A model generated the notes under the pieces. That model was not told the DNA's origin, made no database searches, and saw nothing but the letters and a program-made list of their open reading frames with translations. The position numbers and the translations under genes are program-made. Of a stretch of 64,000 nucleotides of DNA, positions 12,043 to 24,222 are shown piece by piece. Numbering within the stretch: position 1 is the first letter of the stretch; each line of letters begins with the position of its first letter. The DNA is from Sorex araneus (lineage: Eukaryota; Chordata; Mammalia; Eulipotyphla; Soricidae), in NCBI RefSeq assembly GCF_027595985.1, contig NC_073312.1:10848926-10912925 (forward strand), written 5' to 3'.

Positions 12043-14857
12043 TGACTGCAATCTGAATGAGATAATTCTGCCTTCTGTTGAAAACCTTTGTCCACTGAAC
12101 CTTGGTTAAAATGAAAACAGTTGGAATGAAGTGTCTTAGGGCGCATCCTGACTTAATGATGCAGTAATGATGGAGTCAGATGCTCAAACAGAATAGTCTC
12201 CTATCCTATAACTGTCTTTCATGTTTTCCACTTCACCCAGCAAACTGCCCATGTAGCAGAGAGGGCTTCCTGCAACTTTCTGCAACTTTTGGGTTTAACT
12301 AACCTTAAGGAAACCAAGTGCCTTTCTGCAATCACACCAGCAAGTCTCTACTCTGGTTCTCATTGGCCTGTAGTGGACATGGTGCCGGGCCTTAACCAGA
12401 ATCAAAGGCTCTGACTGGTTATGGAGGGTGGGACAAGGAATCAGATCAGACTCTTGCACCCCCTCACAACAGAGAAAGGGGAGGCATATTTCTCCAAGAG
12501 AGATGGAAGGGCTATCACCAAACAAAAGAAGCATGATAGAAAATACTTACTCTATTCCAAGTACTCAGAACTTCTGTGGATTCAGCAAGGCTATGTTCAG
12601 TTATTATTTTCTTTACAAAGTCATTTGGTGCCTTTCTTAATACAGGTACAATGAATAAGCCCCTGCCCCAGTTAGATCCATGGCATTGCATAATGTCCCC
12701 GAGTATTCCAGAGACCACGCTTTAAATGAGAGCTAAGATGAGTCCCTGAGCACTGCCTGGCATGAATAACCCCAAAATTCACTTCCTCCAAAAAGAACAT
12801 AAAGCTACTTTGAGAGTTGGCAATCTGGTCTTTTTTAAGTAAAATATCTCAGCTTATCCAGTGATCAATAAATATATATTGAGATAGATATAAAATTAAT
12901 AAGCAGGAAGTATCAAATATGGTGCCAGGCCAATGGAATAAATAGCATAAGTGAATGAGGAAGTTAGATTTTAGACAGCTTTATTTGTCTATATATTTAT
13001 GTATCTGTGTTTATATATGTACTTGTGATACATATATACTTCTTTTAGGTATGGGATATATTCTGTCCTCAGCAGTCTGCAAATGTAAAATTTCTCAAGT
13101 CCCATAAGGCACCTGACAGCTCCTTCATCTCTCAAGTTGCCATACCTAAGAATCATGGCACACTGTAAAGAAATGATTTGTCCAGATTTGTTCAAAGAAG
13201 GATACATATTTTGTTGGAGTTCTGAATAAAAATATTCCAGGCAAAACTAAAGAACTCATTATATCTATATTAAGCTATTAGAGTCAATCCTTAAACCAAC
13301 CATTAGGATGTCATTCTTCATGACAAGCACCAGGAAACAATTCCTATTCTTAATTTATAACCAAGACTATTTGCATAACCTGTGCTATATTCAAACAGTA
13401 AAAATTATGATTAGAACACTGCCAACTCATGATGACATGGTTTCACTCTCTTTGGCACTATCAAATTACACATCTATTGAATTGTCTTCTCAGCTTGTCT
13501 TGTGAAATTTTGATGTCGCAATTTTTCTATACACACAAAACTTCATTTGTTTCTGAAGACAATCCAAATATAGACTGTCTTTGTTTTATTTCCAGCACAC
13601 CTTTTTTATTGGCAATACAAAATTTATATACTAAAGGATTTATATAGCAGAAATATAAAAGAAACCAGATGGCTTTTTGTAACTTTACAACCTAGGGTCT
13701 AAACTGACTTTAGCATTTGCTAAAATGCACTCGATGACAGTGGTTTGCAGACTTAATTAATAGTGAAGATTGAATTTTATTTGTACCTGAGAATCCTGCT
13801 AAGTTTATCATGTTTCTTATTATCTTATGAAAATGACTATAAAACAAGGAGAAAGAGGAGTATAACTCACTTTCACAGTTGCTTTGCCTAAATTTCCCAT
13901 AGTCACTGCACCCATTTCCCAAAAATATTCCATACTGGGTATAGAAGCTCTTAACATAATGAATAATACATGAAAACCGAAGTGATATTTTGGCACTTAG
14001 AAGTTGGCTTGATAAAGAACACCTCAAAAACACTTCCAATCAAGGAAGTTAATATGGTTTAGTGTAAGTTAAAGCAGGGCCTTAGACAGCTGGAGAGATA
14101 GTATAGTGGTTAGGGGCAGGACACTTACCTTGAATGTAGCTGATCAAGGTTCAATCTCTAGCACCATACGTAGTACCCTGGGCCCTGCCAGTAGTGATCT
14201 CTGAGTTCAGAGCCAAGAGTAATCCCTGAGCACTGCCAGGTATGGTTTTAAAAACAAAAAAGCAGGGTCTTCAAAGATAAAGAATATTATGATCAAATCA
14301 CATTAAAAAGAATTGATTATTGTCATTTAATGTTCTAGTTTTGCCTGTTCTTAAACCTGAAATAAAAATAAGGGTGTCCATGGTATATACTACAGTAACA
14401 ATGCTAGAGGGTCCATCCATTAGAGCCTCCTCTTCAATATCAAATGTCACCGACTCCATCCAATGATGGCAAATACTTTGCTCTTACAGAGATTGGTGAG
14501 CATGTTTTTCAGTCCCTATTTTGCCAGCCTCTCAGCTCAGGTTTTGTCCACATGGAAGGCTACACCTTTACCAGCCAAGCCATGGAATACCCACCCAATG
14601 CTGCTTTAGCACACTATTTTTGCAAGTTAGACCCTAACTGTGTGCACCTTACTCCAGGAGCACAGGTATGAGATTACCTTCATGAAATCTTCCTCAAGGG
14701 CATTCATTTGATATAGTTACCCAACTTTAGTATAAAACTTTAAAAACATTTTTTTTTATTGCTGCAGAGGTCAAATTCTGGCCCAGATTCTAGAGTCACA
14801 GCTAGTTATTGCTGTGGAAGTGAAGGCTTGGAACTCTAAGGAACAAAAATAAGTTTT
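12043..14857. other. Single-copy sequence, little to report
   Basis: AT-rich and without recognised features except the SINE at 14087-14262. A 75-codon plus frame at 14444-14671 is followed directly by ggtatgag, donor-like, but no acceptor or family resemblance supports an exon. Confidence 0.35.
14087..14262 (+). mobile_element. SINE type A, old
   Basis: Head agctggagagatagtatagt, body gccagtagtgatctctgagt and gcactgccaggtatgg, tail aaaaacaaaaaa. Confidence 0.8.
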
Positions 14858-14869
14858 TATTCTGGATTC

Positions 14870-15097
14870 TATCCAGAATAGCACAACAGGCAGGGTGTTT
14901 GCCTTGCATGCAACTGACTCGATTCCTCCATCCCTTTTGGAGAGCCCAGCAAGGTACCAGAGTATCCCGCCCTCATGGCAGAGCCTGGCAAGCTACCTAT
15001 GGCGTATTTGATATGCCAAAAACAGTAACAAGAAGTCTCACAATGGACGTTACTGGTGCCCGCTCAAGCAAATTGATGAACAATGGAACAACAGTGC
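14870..15097 (+). mobile_element. SINE type B with perfect 12 bp target-site duplication
   Basis: The copy is flanked by tattctggattc at 14858-14869 and 15098-15109. The internal blocks are agtatcccgccc, agcctggcaagctacc, gatatgccaaaaacagtaac and cgttactggtgcccgctc. The right target-site copy abuts gacagtgc directly, with no poly(A). This gives strong evidence that the family inserts by reverse transcription without an A tail. Confidence 0.9.
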
Positions 15098-15234
15098 TAT
15101 TCTGGATTCAAACATGTAATAACCCTCAGACTATCCCCCTCCTCACCTAGCACCAGTTACATTTTTGCCCAGATAAATTAGCTAGCCAGCTTTTTTCAAT
15201 TAGCCCATGAAGAGGAGAACAAAGAAAGACTATT

Positions 15235-15490
15235 TCATGTCCAGATATATTTTCCAAAGACAAGAGACACAGAAAGTTAGGATCCAGGCAAAGGTGAGTG
15301 AGAGAGGAGGTCTTATTGAACTAAGGCAAAAACCCAAATTCCAGTTTCAGTCGAGCTACTTATGTAGTGACTTGGTCATTTATGTGCTACCCACTTACAT
15401 AATCATTCATGGACGGCTGTCAGTGTTGGGTCTGTGACGAAGCCCTGAGTGGAGAAGGCCCCATGTCTCCCCTTAGAGCTTCGGTTTTCA
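15235..15490. repeat. Diverged LTR-like repeat, copy 1
   Basis: Shares an ordered series of blocks with 15905-16238: gacaagaga, then caaaggtgagtg...aggaggtctt, then aaattccag, and a shared ccttagagc near the end. Direct orientation and spacing could reflect paired LTRs or two copies of one repeat. The family was not recognised. Confidence 0.35.
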
Positions 15491-15651
15491 TGATAAGGCT
15501 CTTCCCTAAAGAGCCAATGAAAAGGAGAGGTGCTGGTTAAGTTTCTTTAGTCTTTACTTTCGTCCAAGTTATTGCTTCAAGAGTCAAATCATCTACATGC
15601 TTCTTTCATGTGTAACTGGCACCAGACTTGCTCAGCCAATGAGAACAAGAG

Positions 15652-15890
15652 AATGGCACAGATTTTTTTTTGATTGTTCAAGCATTATATTCATCCTAAT
15701 TTTCAAACCAAATATTCATCCTAAAACAAGTTGTGAATTTTCATCACTACTGTCTTGTTTTATGGACTGGAGCAATAGCACAGCGGGTAGGGTGTTTGCC
15801 TTGCATGCAGCTGACCCGGGTTTGATTCCTTCGTCCTTCTCAGAGAGCCCGGCATGCTACCGAAAGTTTCCCTAAATGGCACAGATTTTT
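15652..15890 (-). mobile_element. Retrocopy of a transcript carrying a SINE piece, with 16 bp target-site duplication
   Basis: aatggcacagattttt is present exactly at 15652-15667 and 15875-15890. The left copy runs into a T run (to 15671), i.e. the A tail of a minus-strand insertion. In that sense the inserted RNA starts with an antisense, truncated type B SINE (complement of about 15767-15873), continues through about 95 bp of unique sequence, and ends in A. It looks like a reverse-transcribed host transcript and not a SINE insertion. Confidence 0.7.
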
Positions 15891-15904
15891 GAGGCAACAT
15901 TTTT

Positions 15905-16238
15905 AGGCACTGAGGACAAGACAGGGGAAGAATCTGAAACAGGAACCAGATGAACTGAATCTGCAGTAATTTTGCTCCTGATGCATTTCAAAGAAGGTAA
16001 GTTCCCAGCAAAGGCAAGCAAACTAGGAGGCCTTCCTGTACTCAGAGGCACATACCTAAGTTCCAGACAGCAGAGGCACTGAAATCGCTCAGGCATCGTG
16101 CCAGAGAAAATGCTGCTATCCAAAACAGGTGGTCAGAACAAAGAACCCAAGTAAGGGCTTGGTTTTGGGAAAGGGGTGGGTTTAAGACCTTCAAGAAGGC
16201 CACACCTAAGAAGAGAGCCTACACCTTAGAGCAAGGGC
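15905..16238. repeat. Diverged LTR-like repeat, copy 2
   Basis: Partner of 15235-15490. The best-matching stretch is gcaaaggcaagc...aggaggcctt...taagttccag (about 16005-16065). By eye, identity looks near two thirds over the best 65 bp. Confidence 0.35.
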
Positions 16239-18021
16239 CATTGTCCTAAGACTCGTTTAGAATAAAAATAGAACCACCCTGACAAAGAATAATATTCATA
16301 GAATCAAAATATTTTCCAGCGATCTGAATGCCCATCAGGAAGAAATGCCCTTGAAGAGCTATGATGTACCCCTAACATTATCAGCAGGAAAGAATTTTCA
16401 ACAGCATTCCGTGAAATGTTCTACACCCTGAATGAGTGGACTGTGGCTCCAGATGCAAACAAAGACCTATTACAGAGTTCACCTGCAGAAATTTTAAGTG
16501 CAGGCAAAGCTAAACAACAGTGAGAAAGAATCAGAACCATAGTTACCTGAGAGCCGGCAGTGATGGGAGGTAGGACTCGTTTGCAAGGAGAAACATTCTA
16601 GGACTGAACTATTCTCTCCCTTAGTTTGGAGGATATCTGGACTTACCTTTTCAAAGCTCATCAACATAAAACCTGTGCATATGACTGCATATAAATAATA
16701 TCGCCACAAAATTGATTGAAACTTAAAATAAGAGTAAGGGAAAATACAGAATCATATCCACATGGCAACAATGAACTTTTCTGGTAAACCAAAGATGTTT
16801 TAAAACAATTTTATTGAAGCCTCTGATTTATACTGCCATGCAATTGCCAAATATTAGGAACTCTGCAAGTGAGTTTTTAAGCTGCTGTTAATGTGAAGCC
16901 TTGCATGGCTGGAAGTCTTAACATCCCATCACAATCCCAGGCCCCCACACTTCACCGAGGACTGGGTTCCTAGCACAACACTGGATTCATCATTTAGAAT
17001 CAAGTAAGTCAAAGGTGCTGTGAGTGCCGTGTGTTGGGTCCTGCCCACAAAGAAATCAAGCTTTCCCAAACACTTCTACAAAGATTTTATGTATCCACAG
17101 AGACTCCTAACACCCTCTTTCTGCTCCACTTTCTATCACTCCAAACCCCAGGTAATAATTTCCACTCTTTTGGTTGTTTTGGTTGGGAGGAATATTTGCC
17201 TCCCAGTCCCTAAATCACATGCACAGATAGCTGCATAGTTTTCGGGATTAGCAGGGTCTGCATCCTGTGCCGGGTGACAAGAATTTAGTCTTCCTTCCCA
17301 GACGACACACCTCACCTGTCCTGTCCTTCCAATATTGCCTGAGATGTTTCATTAGACCAATACTCAGGTCTGCCTTCTCCTATGAAAATACCCACAGCTT
17401 GGTATGTAATGATGACTTTTTTCATCCTAGCAACATATTTTGTTTTCTCTGGAGTTGATTCCACATTTGTGTCTTTATTTCATTCAGTTTCTCTGTGCAC
17501 TTATGGGATAAAAGACCCCAATTTTGTCTCAGCTATTTCTGATTTAATAGTTCGAAGCATCAGATATTTTAGCAGCTGGGTCCGGAAACACTTTCTGAAG
17601 ACTGCTCCACAGACCTGGCAAAGCTCTGATCCTGGGAAGAATCTTTCTTATGTCGATGAGAGTCCATCCCATCAGGTATACTGGTTAATAAGAGATTGAC
17701 CAATAACTGAACTGGTCATCTGAGTACTATGCTGGAGAGATCTGGAACTACACTAAACTCAGGGTCCTTTAGGAGTAAGCCTGTTTTTCACCATCAAAGT
17801 TTATAGGACCTCTGTTCTTTGTAGACTGAAATTTTGTAATGATGTCCTTTGGGCAATAGATCTAACCATCAACTCCACAAGACCATTAACGGGGCCTTTG
17901 GATCTAAAAAGTCATGTCCTTCAATTCTGAACATATTCTCTTCTGATTTTCTCTACTTTGTTTTTAAACTATTATTCAGAAGTTAAACAAAGTGAACAAA
18001 ATCGCTGATATTTTTGCCTTG
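16239..18021. other. Single-copy sequence
   Basis: No repeat or gene recognised. The open frames at 17020-17700 are short, overlap in different frames, and look random. Confidence 0.35.
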
Positions 18022-18170
18022 TTTCAAAGCCACACCCATTAGTGACTGGGTTATTCCAGAGTTGCTCCAGGAACAGTGCTTAGGAGACTATGCTGTATCA
18101 AGGAACAAACTCAGACCTCTTGCATGCAAAACATAAACACTAGCCCTTTGAACTGTTTCCCCTACCCACC
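18022..18170 (-). mobile_element. SINE type A, old
   Basis: Antisense and degraded: caaagccacacccattagtg, then ttgcatgcaaaacataaaca and a decayed head at tttgaactgtttcccc. Confidence 0.6.
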
Positions 18171-18209
18171 TCACCCCGCAAAAGTCTAATCTCCCATTTT
18201 CCCTTTCCA

Positions 18210-18408
18210 CTCTTTTTTTGATTTTTTTTTTTTTTTTTGGCCACACCTGATGGTGCTCAGGACTTTCTCCCGACTATGCACTCAGAGATCACTCCTGGCA
18301 TGCTCCAAGAACCAAAGTGGGATAACTTGGGCTCAAATCCATGTCAGCCATGTGCACAGGTGCAAGACAAGTGCCCTAGCCCCCTATGCTATCCTCCGAA
18401 CCCTCCCT
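18210..18408 (-). mobile_element. SINE type A
   Basis: A long T run (18222-18238) marks the tail. The body ggccacacctgatggtgctc and the head near ccctatgctatcctccga follow. It lies just right of another antisense SINE. Confidence 0.75.
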
Positions 18409-18552
18409 CCTTTTATCAACTTTATCTTGAATCCTAGTAAAATTTCTTTTGTCACATTTTTTATTTATTTGTACCTCATAATGGCAAATATATCCTCTCA
18501 TCTCTAGGAAGATAACAAGAACTTGTAAGTGACTTGGCAGGAGAGGCGGGTG

Positions 18553-18692
18553 AGAGATTGGGCCATACCTGATGTAGCTCAGAGCTTCCTCCTGCCTCTG
18601 TGTCGGACACACTCACAGGGGAATATGCGATTCTGGGCTGGGTCAGTGACATGAAAATAAGTACCTCAACCCCTGAACTATCTCTCCAGCCC
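18553..18692 (-). mobile_element. SINE type A, truncated
   Basis: Antisense body gggccatacctgatgtagct and head gaactatctctccagcccc. The middle is shortened. Confidence 0.7.
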
Positions 18693-19048
18693 CCTTAAGA
18701 TTTTTTTTCTTTTAAGTTCCCATCTCCATATGCAATCTCTTCATTTCAGGCTGCCTTTGGTCCTGTCCATCCGGTAGACTCTCATGAAGCTACAAGGCCG
18801 GCCTTGCATGCTGACGGTTTCTACTCGACCACAGGGTTGCCCAAGATGAACGAAGAGTTCTGGACACGTGGGTGGCACTTGTCAACTGTGGGCTTCACAT
18901 CGCAGCCATCTGGCTAGGTTGTTTCATTGAAAACATATGACGTCTTATTTTAATCTCGTGAAATGCCCCAGAGAAGATTAGTCCTGTCTTTTGTGTGGAG
19001 CAAGATGTTTCTCTTGAGTGTGTATCAGATTCTTGTTCAAATAAAGAT

Positions 19049-19210
19049 TAAGGGTTGGAGAGGCAGTACAGTGGTGAATCGCTTCCCTTGTATGCAAGCC
19101 AACCATGGTTTGATCTCCAGCACTGAACATAGATACCTGGGCACTGCCAGGAGTAATTCCTGAGCACAAAGCCAGAGTAAGCCCTAAGCACAGCTGGGTA
19201 TTGCCCACCT
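19049..19210 (+). mobile_element. SINE type A
   Basis: Head gggttggagaggcagtacag, body gccaggagtaattcctgagc, with the end at agcacagctgggtattgccc and little A tail left. Confidence 0.75.
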
Positions 19211-19428
19211 ATCTCTAAATGAAATTAAAAGGTTAAAACATGTTAATAAGTACATTCTAGTTCCCATGGATGTTTCTAATTCAGCGGACCTAGCATTGAG
19301 CCTAAAGCTTATATTCCCAACAAGTTCCTACATGGCAGTGAATCTGCAATCCTGGACCCGAGCTGGAAAACAGTGACCTAGAAGCTACGCAGTGAATGGT
19401 CCTAAGAAAGAGGACTTAAAGGATCAGG

Positions 19429-19650
19429 TGTCCCATCCTGCAGGACTTGATCAACGTGGGTGGCAGGGAGAGGGTGTGCTGGTGACAAGGAGACAGACAC
19501 AAGAAGAAAGAGACAGATACACACAGACACAAAAGAATGGGAGCAAACTCCAATTTTATTTCTCCTAAATGAGTTTTTTTTATAGTTGATTATATGACAA
19601 AGTGGGCAGGATGGGGGAATAGCAAAGAATGCAAAAGTTTAATGAAACTG
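19429..19650 (-). mobile_element. Candidate LTR terminus (ERV), minus strand
   Basis: Read on the minus strand, AATAAA (complement of 19555-19560) is followed by a CT-rich U5-like run ending near gcaggatgggaca at 19429. This arrangement resembles the R-U5 end of a betaretrovirus-like LTR. The U3 side may extend into the GC-richer 19650-20600 but I could not fix its limit. No retroviral reading frame was seen. Confidence 0.4.
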
Positions 19651-21124
19651 GATGTGGGCCCTGATGGCAGTTACCCTGGGCATTGTTCTGCAACCTTCAA
19701 GAGGTACTTGGATATTTTTCCCCAGAAGCGGTTGTTCCTTAGTTATGGGTCAGGTTGTACTAACATATTGGTTCCCAGGCATTGGCTCCCGGCAATCAGG
19801 CACTGCAGCGTTCAGAGAACAAGCTTTTCTCTACCCCTCTGCAGTGTTCACCTCCACAGTGCCCAGAAACCCTTGTCCGGAGACTCTCAGTTTTCATATT
19901 CTCCAGAAAACACCCGAACCCTAGGGTTGGAGCCAGAGGACGAGGGTGGAGGCCCTGACTGTTTACCAGCTCCTGCCACCCCACCCCGTGATGGTGGAGC
20001 CAGCACACAGGCTCTCCCGGGACACACGCTCTCCTAGCCGTGAGACTCGTGGGGATTTGGGGTGCAGTGCTCCTCAGGATCATGGTGGCGCTCACACTCA
20101 TGCGCACTAGGGCCACACTCCTGCCAGTGCCGCTACCTTACACGTCTCACACTGTGGGGCTTAAGCACCCCCAGCTGCAGCACAGCAGGGATCACACTGT
20201 GTCCCAGCACCCAGGGTCCCAAGACACGGAGCTGTCAGACTTCCAGTGGCCCTTGTGCGGCCTCCTGCTTACAAGCTCGATGCTTCAGTTCCAGAGGCAT
20301 CCCTGGTCCCCTCTCAGTGCTTCTTAAATACACACTGACCCAGTTCCTTTGCATCAGGCCCACCTGGACATTCACTCCTGGAGGCCCCTGGGCTGCTGGT
20401 TCCTGAGAATGCTGCAGATTCTGTCAGGGCAAGTCATGACGCTTTTCTTATCTCTCTCTGCTATGCTGACCTATACTTTCTCAAGTGTGCTCAGTCATTT
20501 CCCACCCATCCATCTCCTTTCCTGCTTCCTCAACGGCACATCACTAGCAACTCCTCTCCGTGTTCTCTTTTGCCCCTTAGACCGAAAGAGAAAATCGCTT
20601 TACTTTTAGTAGGGGTCCAGGGTAAAAGCAAAGGGAAAGGTCCATGTTCAATTTGCTACCTTCAAATGGAAGCAATTTCCTACCTTAAACCAATTTCCCC
20701 GACGCTGTCTATATCTCAGAATGAAAAACAAACGTGATTTGCTTGAAAGCAAATCAAGCCATCTTTCAAAGTTGTGCTAGGTGGTCAGGTTAGCGGGCAA
20801 AGATGGCAATGGGACGTGCCTAGGAAAGAAGGCTCTCAGCGGCAGCGTGCCTTGGTCTGTCCGCCTCCCCCCCCCCCCCCCCGACACACACACTGTTTAG
20901 TGAGTTCACGGCTCTGGCAACAAGCTGCACAGGGAGTTCTAGGACCTGAAGCAAGAAATGAGTTTCTGTGCTAGCAAGCTTATCTTGTGTGTGCAAAGAC
21001 CAAAGCTGAAATATTAAGTCTGGCTATGGTATTCATCTGTTCACACTCTTCTGTCCAGTGATTAAAATGATGACTTCCTGAGCATAAGAGGAAAGTGAGG
21101 TTTACACTGATTTCTTTATATACC
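19651..21124. other. GC-richer stretch, possibly internal or U3 part of the LTR at 19429
   Basis: Higher GC than its surroundings between 19700 and 20600, with a 147-codon plus frame (19594-20037) lacking recognisable domains. A poly(C) run is near 20870. Could be retroviral LTR sequence. Not resolved. Confidence 0.3.
20867..20891. repeat. Poly(C) run followed by short CA
   Basis: About 16 consecutive C bases, then gacacacacac. This is a length-variable tract. Confidence 0.9.
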
Positions 21125-21290
21125 CCATCGTACAAAATCTTCACAACAACCCAACAAAATGACTAATCATTTATTCCCAACTAGGAAACTGAAACCCAGA
21201 GGAGTTAGTTAGGTAACTAGCCCAAGGTCAGACAGGGAGGGCAGAGTCAGCACAGGACAGCAGATCTGTCTCAGGCTAAAACTGCTGGTC
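21125..21290 (+). mobile_element. MIR
   Basis: The MIR core order is visible: cttcacaacaaccc, then aggaaactgaaacccagagg, taactagcccaaggtcagac and agggcagagtcag. Ancient and diverged. Confidence 0.75.
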
Positions 21291-21375
21291 ACAAGCCTAT
21301 TTGAAATAAGTTAAATAAAATGCATACGTTCATATATATGTATACACATATGTACACATACACATGTATGTATCT

Positions 21376-21532
21376 GTTTTTTTGGGGGGTGTTGGGCCAC
21401 ACTTCACAATGTTTAGGGGCTACAGTAGCTATGTGCTCTAATGTTTCCTCTAGTGATCCTTGGGTGAACTTGGGGGTACTGAGGATCAAATAAAAATCTG
21501 CTCAGCCCTATTGAGCTATGTCTCTGGATTAA
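21376..21532 (-). mobile_element. SINE type A, heavily decayed
   Basis: T/G-rich start, gggccacacttcacaatgtt, and a head relic attgagctatgtctctgga. Low similarity through the middle. Confidence 0.5.
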
Positions 21533-21615
21533 AATATATGGAATACCAAACAAGCTGATTTCACAATGTAACATGGTGTGCTTGAATGTAAGGTCTATGC
21601 AGGTTAGGGGAAGTT

Positions 21616-21659
<44 letters not shown>
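21616..21659. repeat. (GT)n microsatellite
   Basis: About 22 GT units, continuing into an imperfect gtgtgagtttgtctgtg region. The His/Thr-rich open frames here are repeat artefacts. Confidence 0.97.
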
Positions 21660-21661
<2 letters not shown>

Positions 21662-22299
21662 TGTGAGTTTGTCTGTGCCTGTGTGTCTGTGTGAGTATGC
21701 ACGAGTGTTTCCCAACAACAACCAGACAGCAAGAACAGAGCCAACATTCCAGAGACACTCTTTAACTTGAGGCATCTTAAATAAATGTAATTGCTCTTTG
21801 AATAACTGCACAAGAACAGGCTCAGTTAATAGTATCATGGATTTATGTATCTATTGTAAATAAGTAGATAGATTTCTGCCAAGAGACTCCATGGAATAGA
21901 AAAACCTTCAGATATCTGGCCATACCTGGTTACCTAACTCTACACTGCAGTATCTTCTCACTTTTATAATAAAAAAGCAGATTCTGAACATTCCCAATAG
22001 ATACTTAGAGGACAGATACTTTTGCTTTCGTTTATATAAGATCCTTCTGAGTATTTATATCCTTTGGGAATAGTTCCCAATGAAGACTTCCGCCAAAAAA
22101 AAGACTTATTTAGGAAATAAACATCAAGTTTACTTTTTAGATGTACAAATCTAAAAAGCAAAGGGAGCACAGCTTTCTTTTGTACCCAGGAGTAGAAGTA
22201 ATCCCGTAAAACAGAGAAAACGCTAAGTGTGGGCAACAAGAATAGAGAATGTAGAGGAAAATAATTAGAAAAGCATATTTGGAAATCCATCCGTAACAG

Positions 22300-22553
22300 A
22301 CTAGAGTGATAGCACAGTGGGTGGGGCGTTTGCCTTGCATGTGGCCCACCTGGGTTCAATTCCTCCGTCCCTCTTGAGAACCCAGCAAGTTACTGAGAGT
22401 ATCCCGCCTGCATGTCAGAGCCTGGCAAGCTACCCGTGGTGTATTCAATATGCCAAAAACAGTAACAAGTCTCATAATGGAGACATTACTGGTGCCCACT
22501 CAAACAAATCAATGAACAACAGGACGACAGTGCTACGACAGTGCTATTTGGAA
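22300..22553 (+). mobile_element. SINE type B
   Basis: Complete: head gactagagtgatagcacagt, first body block cctccgtccctcttgag, central agtatcccgcctgc, then gcctggcaagctacccgtgg and tactggtgcccactcaaac. The tail cgacagtgctac is duplicated as a tandem unit ending gacagtgctat. No A tail. Confidence 0.9.
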
Positions 22554-22849
22554 GAGGTCAGGAAAAAATATAGATAAGTTAAAAATTAGGAGGAAGAGAA
22601 ACAGTGCTAATTTAAAGCTGTGAGTGGGATGTATTTGTTATGGGATTGCAGGCCCAAAGAACCCAGTTTACTGGCTGGGGAAAACATTTCATAGCATTAG
22701 ATTTTCATTTCATTGCAGGCCAGGAGAACGAGAGAAAGCAGACTGCCCATAACAAAACCCAAATATATCACAGGACTTGCTATACAAAGTAATAAAACAA
22801 AAATAATGTGAAATAACTGGTGCAATTTACCTGTTCTAATGAACACACG

Positions 22850-23365
22850 GATTTCACTGATGGTCTCCTCCAAAGGTGTACACATCCCTGTCTCGAAAGC
22901 CTACCAATGGGGGTCTGTCACATGGCAAAGAAGAAATCAGGCAGCAGGTGGAAAGAGGTCTTTTCCGCTGACCGACCCTGAAATGGGAGGAGGCTCTGAG
23001 TTCTCCAAAGGTACCAAGATCAGATGGGCCCTGATAGAGCGAAGAGGAAGCCCTAGAGAGATGCAGCATGAAGAGGATCAGCCAGTGGACAGGAGGAAGA
23101 TGGAGGAAGGAGCCATGGACCGAGGATGGGAAGGGCTCTGACTCTATGGATTCTAGGAGTGTTTAGAGGGACCGATGCTCGGACACCACCTTGCCTCGAA
23201 TCCAGGGAGATTCGTATTACACTCCTGACACCCTCCCACCTCCAAACTGTAAAATGGCAAGTGGTGGGATTTTGTGGTTATTGTTTGTTGGTTATTATAT
23301 TTTATTTCAAGTCACTAAGTTGTGGTAATTTGTCCCAAGCAGCAATGGCTTACAAATACAAACTG
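22850..23365 (+). mobile_element. MLT1-type (ERVL-MaLR) LTR
   Basis: Ends with the MaLR hallmark caagtcactaagttgtggta followed by agcagcaatggc. The upstream stretch with gaagatggaggaaggagcc also fits. The 100-codon plus-strand frame inside is not a gene. Confidence 0.65.
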
Positions 23366-23767
23366 ACTTGAGTCAATGCATGTAAACTTACGATGAGTTT
23401 ACCTTCCTCTAAAGCAAGCCATCACCCCTGTGAGCAAACAAGGAATGAATTCACGTTTTGAAAAAATAAAAAAGTGACTTCTTCCTAGAACTTTTTTCCA
23501 AAAAAGGATATTCCCAGTTAAATCTGATGGGTAAATTTTTATGAAAACAGAAATGAAGTCTGCATTCCACATGTATCTGTAGCCAATTTAACACATCATG
23601 GTACTGTTTTCTTTTGGTCAACTTAGCGTCTTCCTTATACTTGCAGAAAACCAGTCTTGCTCCTAAAATAACTACTTATCTATATGAACATGCATCAGTT
23701 TTTTAATTTTATAAGTCTGTCATGAATAATTCTTTTCTAGATGCCTCTTCCAATGGTCCCACAAGGG

Positions 23768-23990
23768 CTGGCGATGTAGCTTAGTAGCAGATCCCACGCC
23801 ACATGTGGTGAGCCTGTGTTAGATTCCCATTACTTCCTCCCAAAAGGTCAATATTATGGGCCTGGGACGTGTCTCAGTAGAAGGGCATATATGAGGCCAA
23901 GAGTTAGATCCTGGAACCATTTCACGTTCTAGGAGTGAGATTTCTGGCTCTGCTGGTGGAGTCCTGGCATTGCAACCCAGTGCACCCAGA
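23768..23990 (+). mobile_element. Old tRNA-derived SINE relics, two heads
   Basis: Two tRNA-like promoters in tandem: ctggcgatgtagcttagtag (23769) and cctgggacgtgtctcagtag (23861), each followed by a vestigial B box (gttagattcc, gttagatcctgg). The bodies do not match type A or B. Confidence 0.45.
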
Positions 23991-24144
23991 CCACAATCCC
24001 AACACAGCACCAACAAAAACAACAGTGAAGGGGAGGGTGAAAAACTGCACCCGTGTTAGTATGACTTACCCTCTGAACATTTATCTCTGAACACCTTTCA
24101 CGGTGCTGCTGTGAATGGCAAACGGTGGTACTGAGTATAAATCT

Positions 24145-24222
24145 GAGTTGTTTGAGAGGAAAGAATCATTAGGACAAGTATTTGAGTTGTTTGAGAGGAA
24201 AGAATCATTAGGACAAGTATTT
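24145..24222. repeat. Tandem duplication, 2 x 39 bp
   Basis: Two copies in register of a 39 bp unit beginning gagttgtttgagaggaaaga and ending aggacaagtattt, identical as read. No third copy. A recent local duplication. Confidence 0.95.

Noticed and set aside
14444-14671. Possible exon (75 codons) followed by a donor-like ggtatgag
   Set aside because: No acceptor with a pyrimidine tract precedes it, and the peptide resembles no family I know.
19594-20037. 147-codon plus frame
   Set aside because: It begins inside a probable LTR end and continues into GC-rich sequence. No domain was recognised.
21413-21838. 141-codon frame with a His/Thr repeat
   Set aside because: The repeat is a translation of the GT microsatellite, and the left part lies in a decayed SINE.
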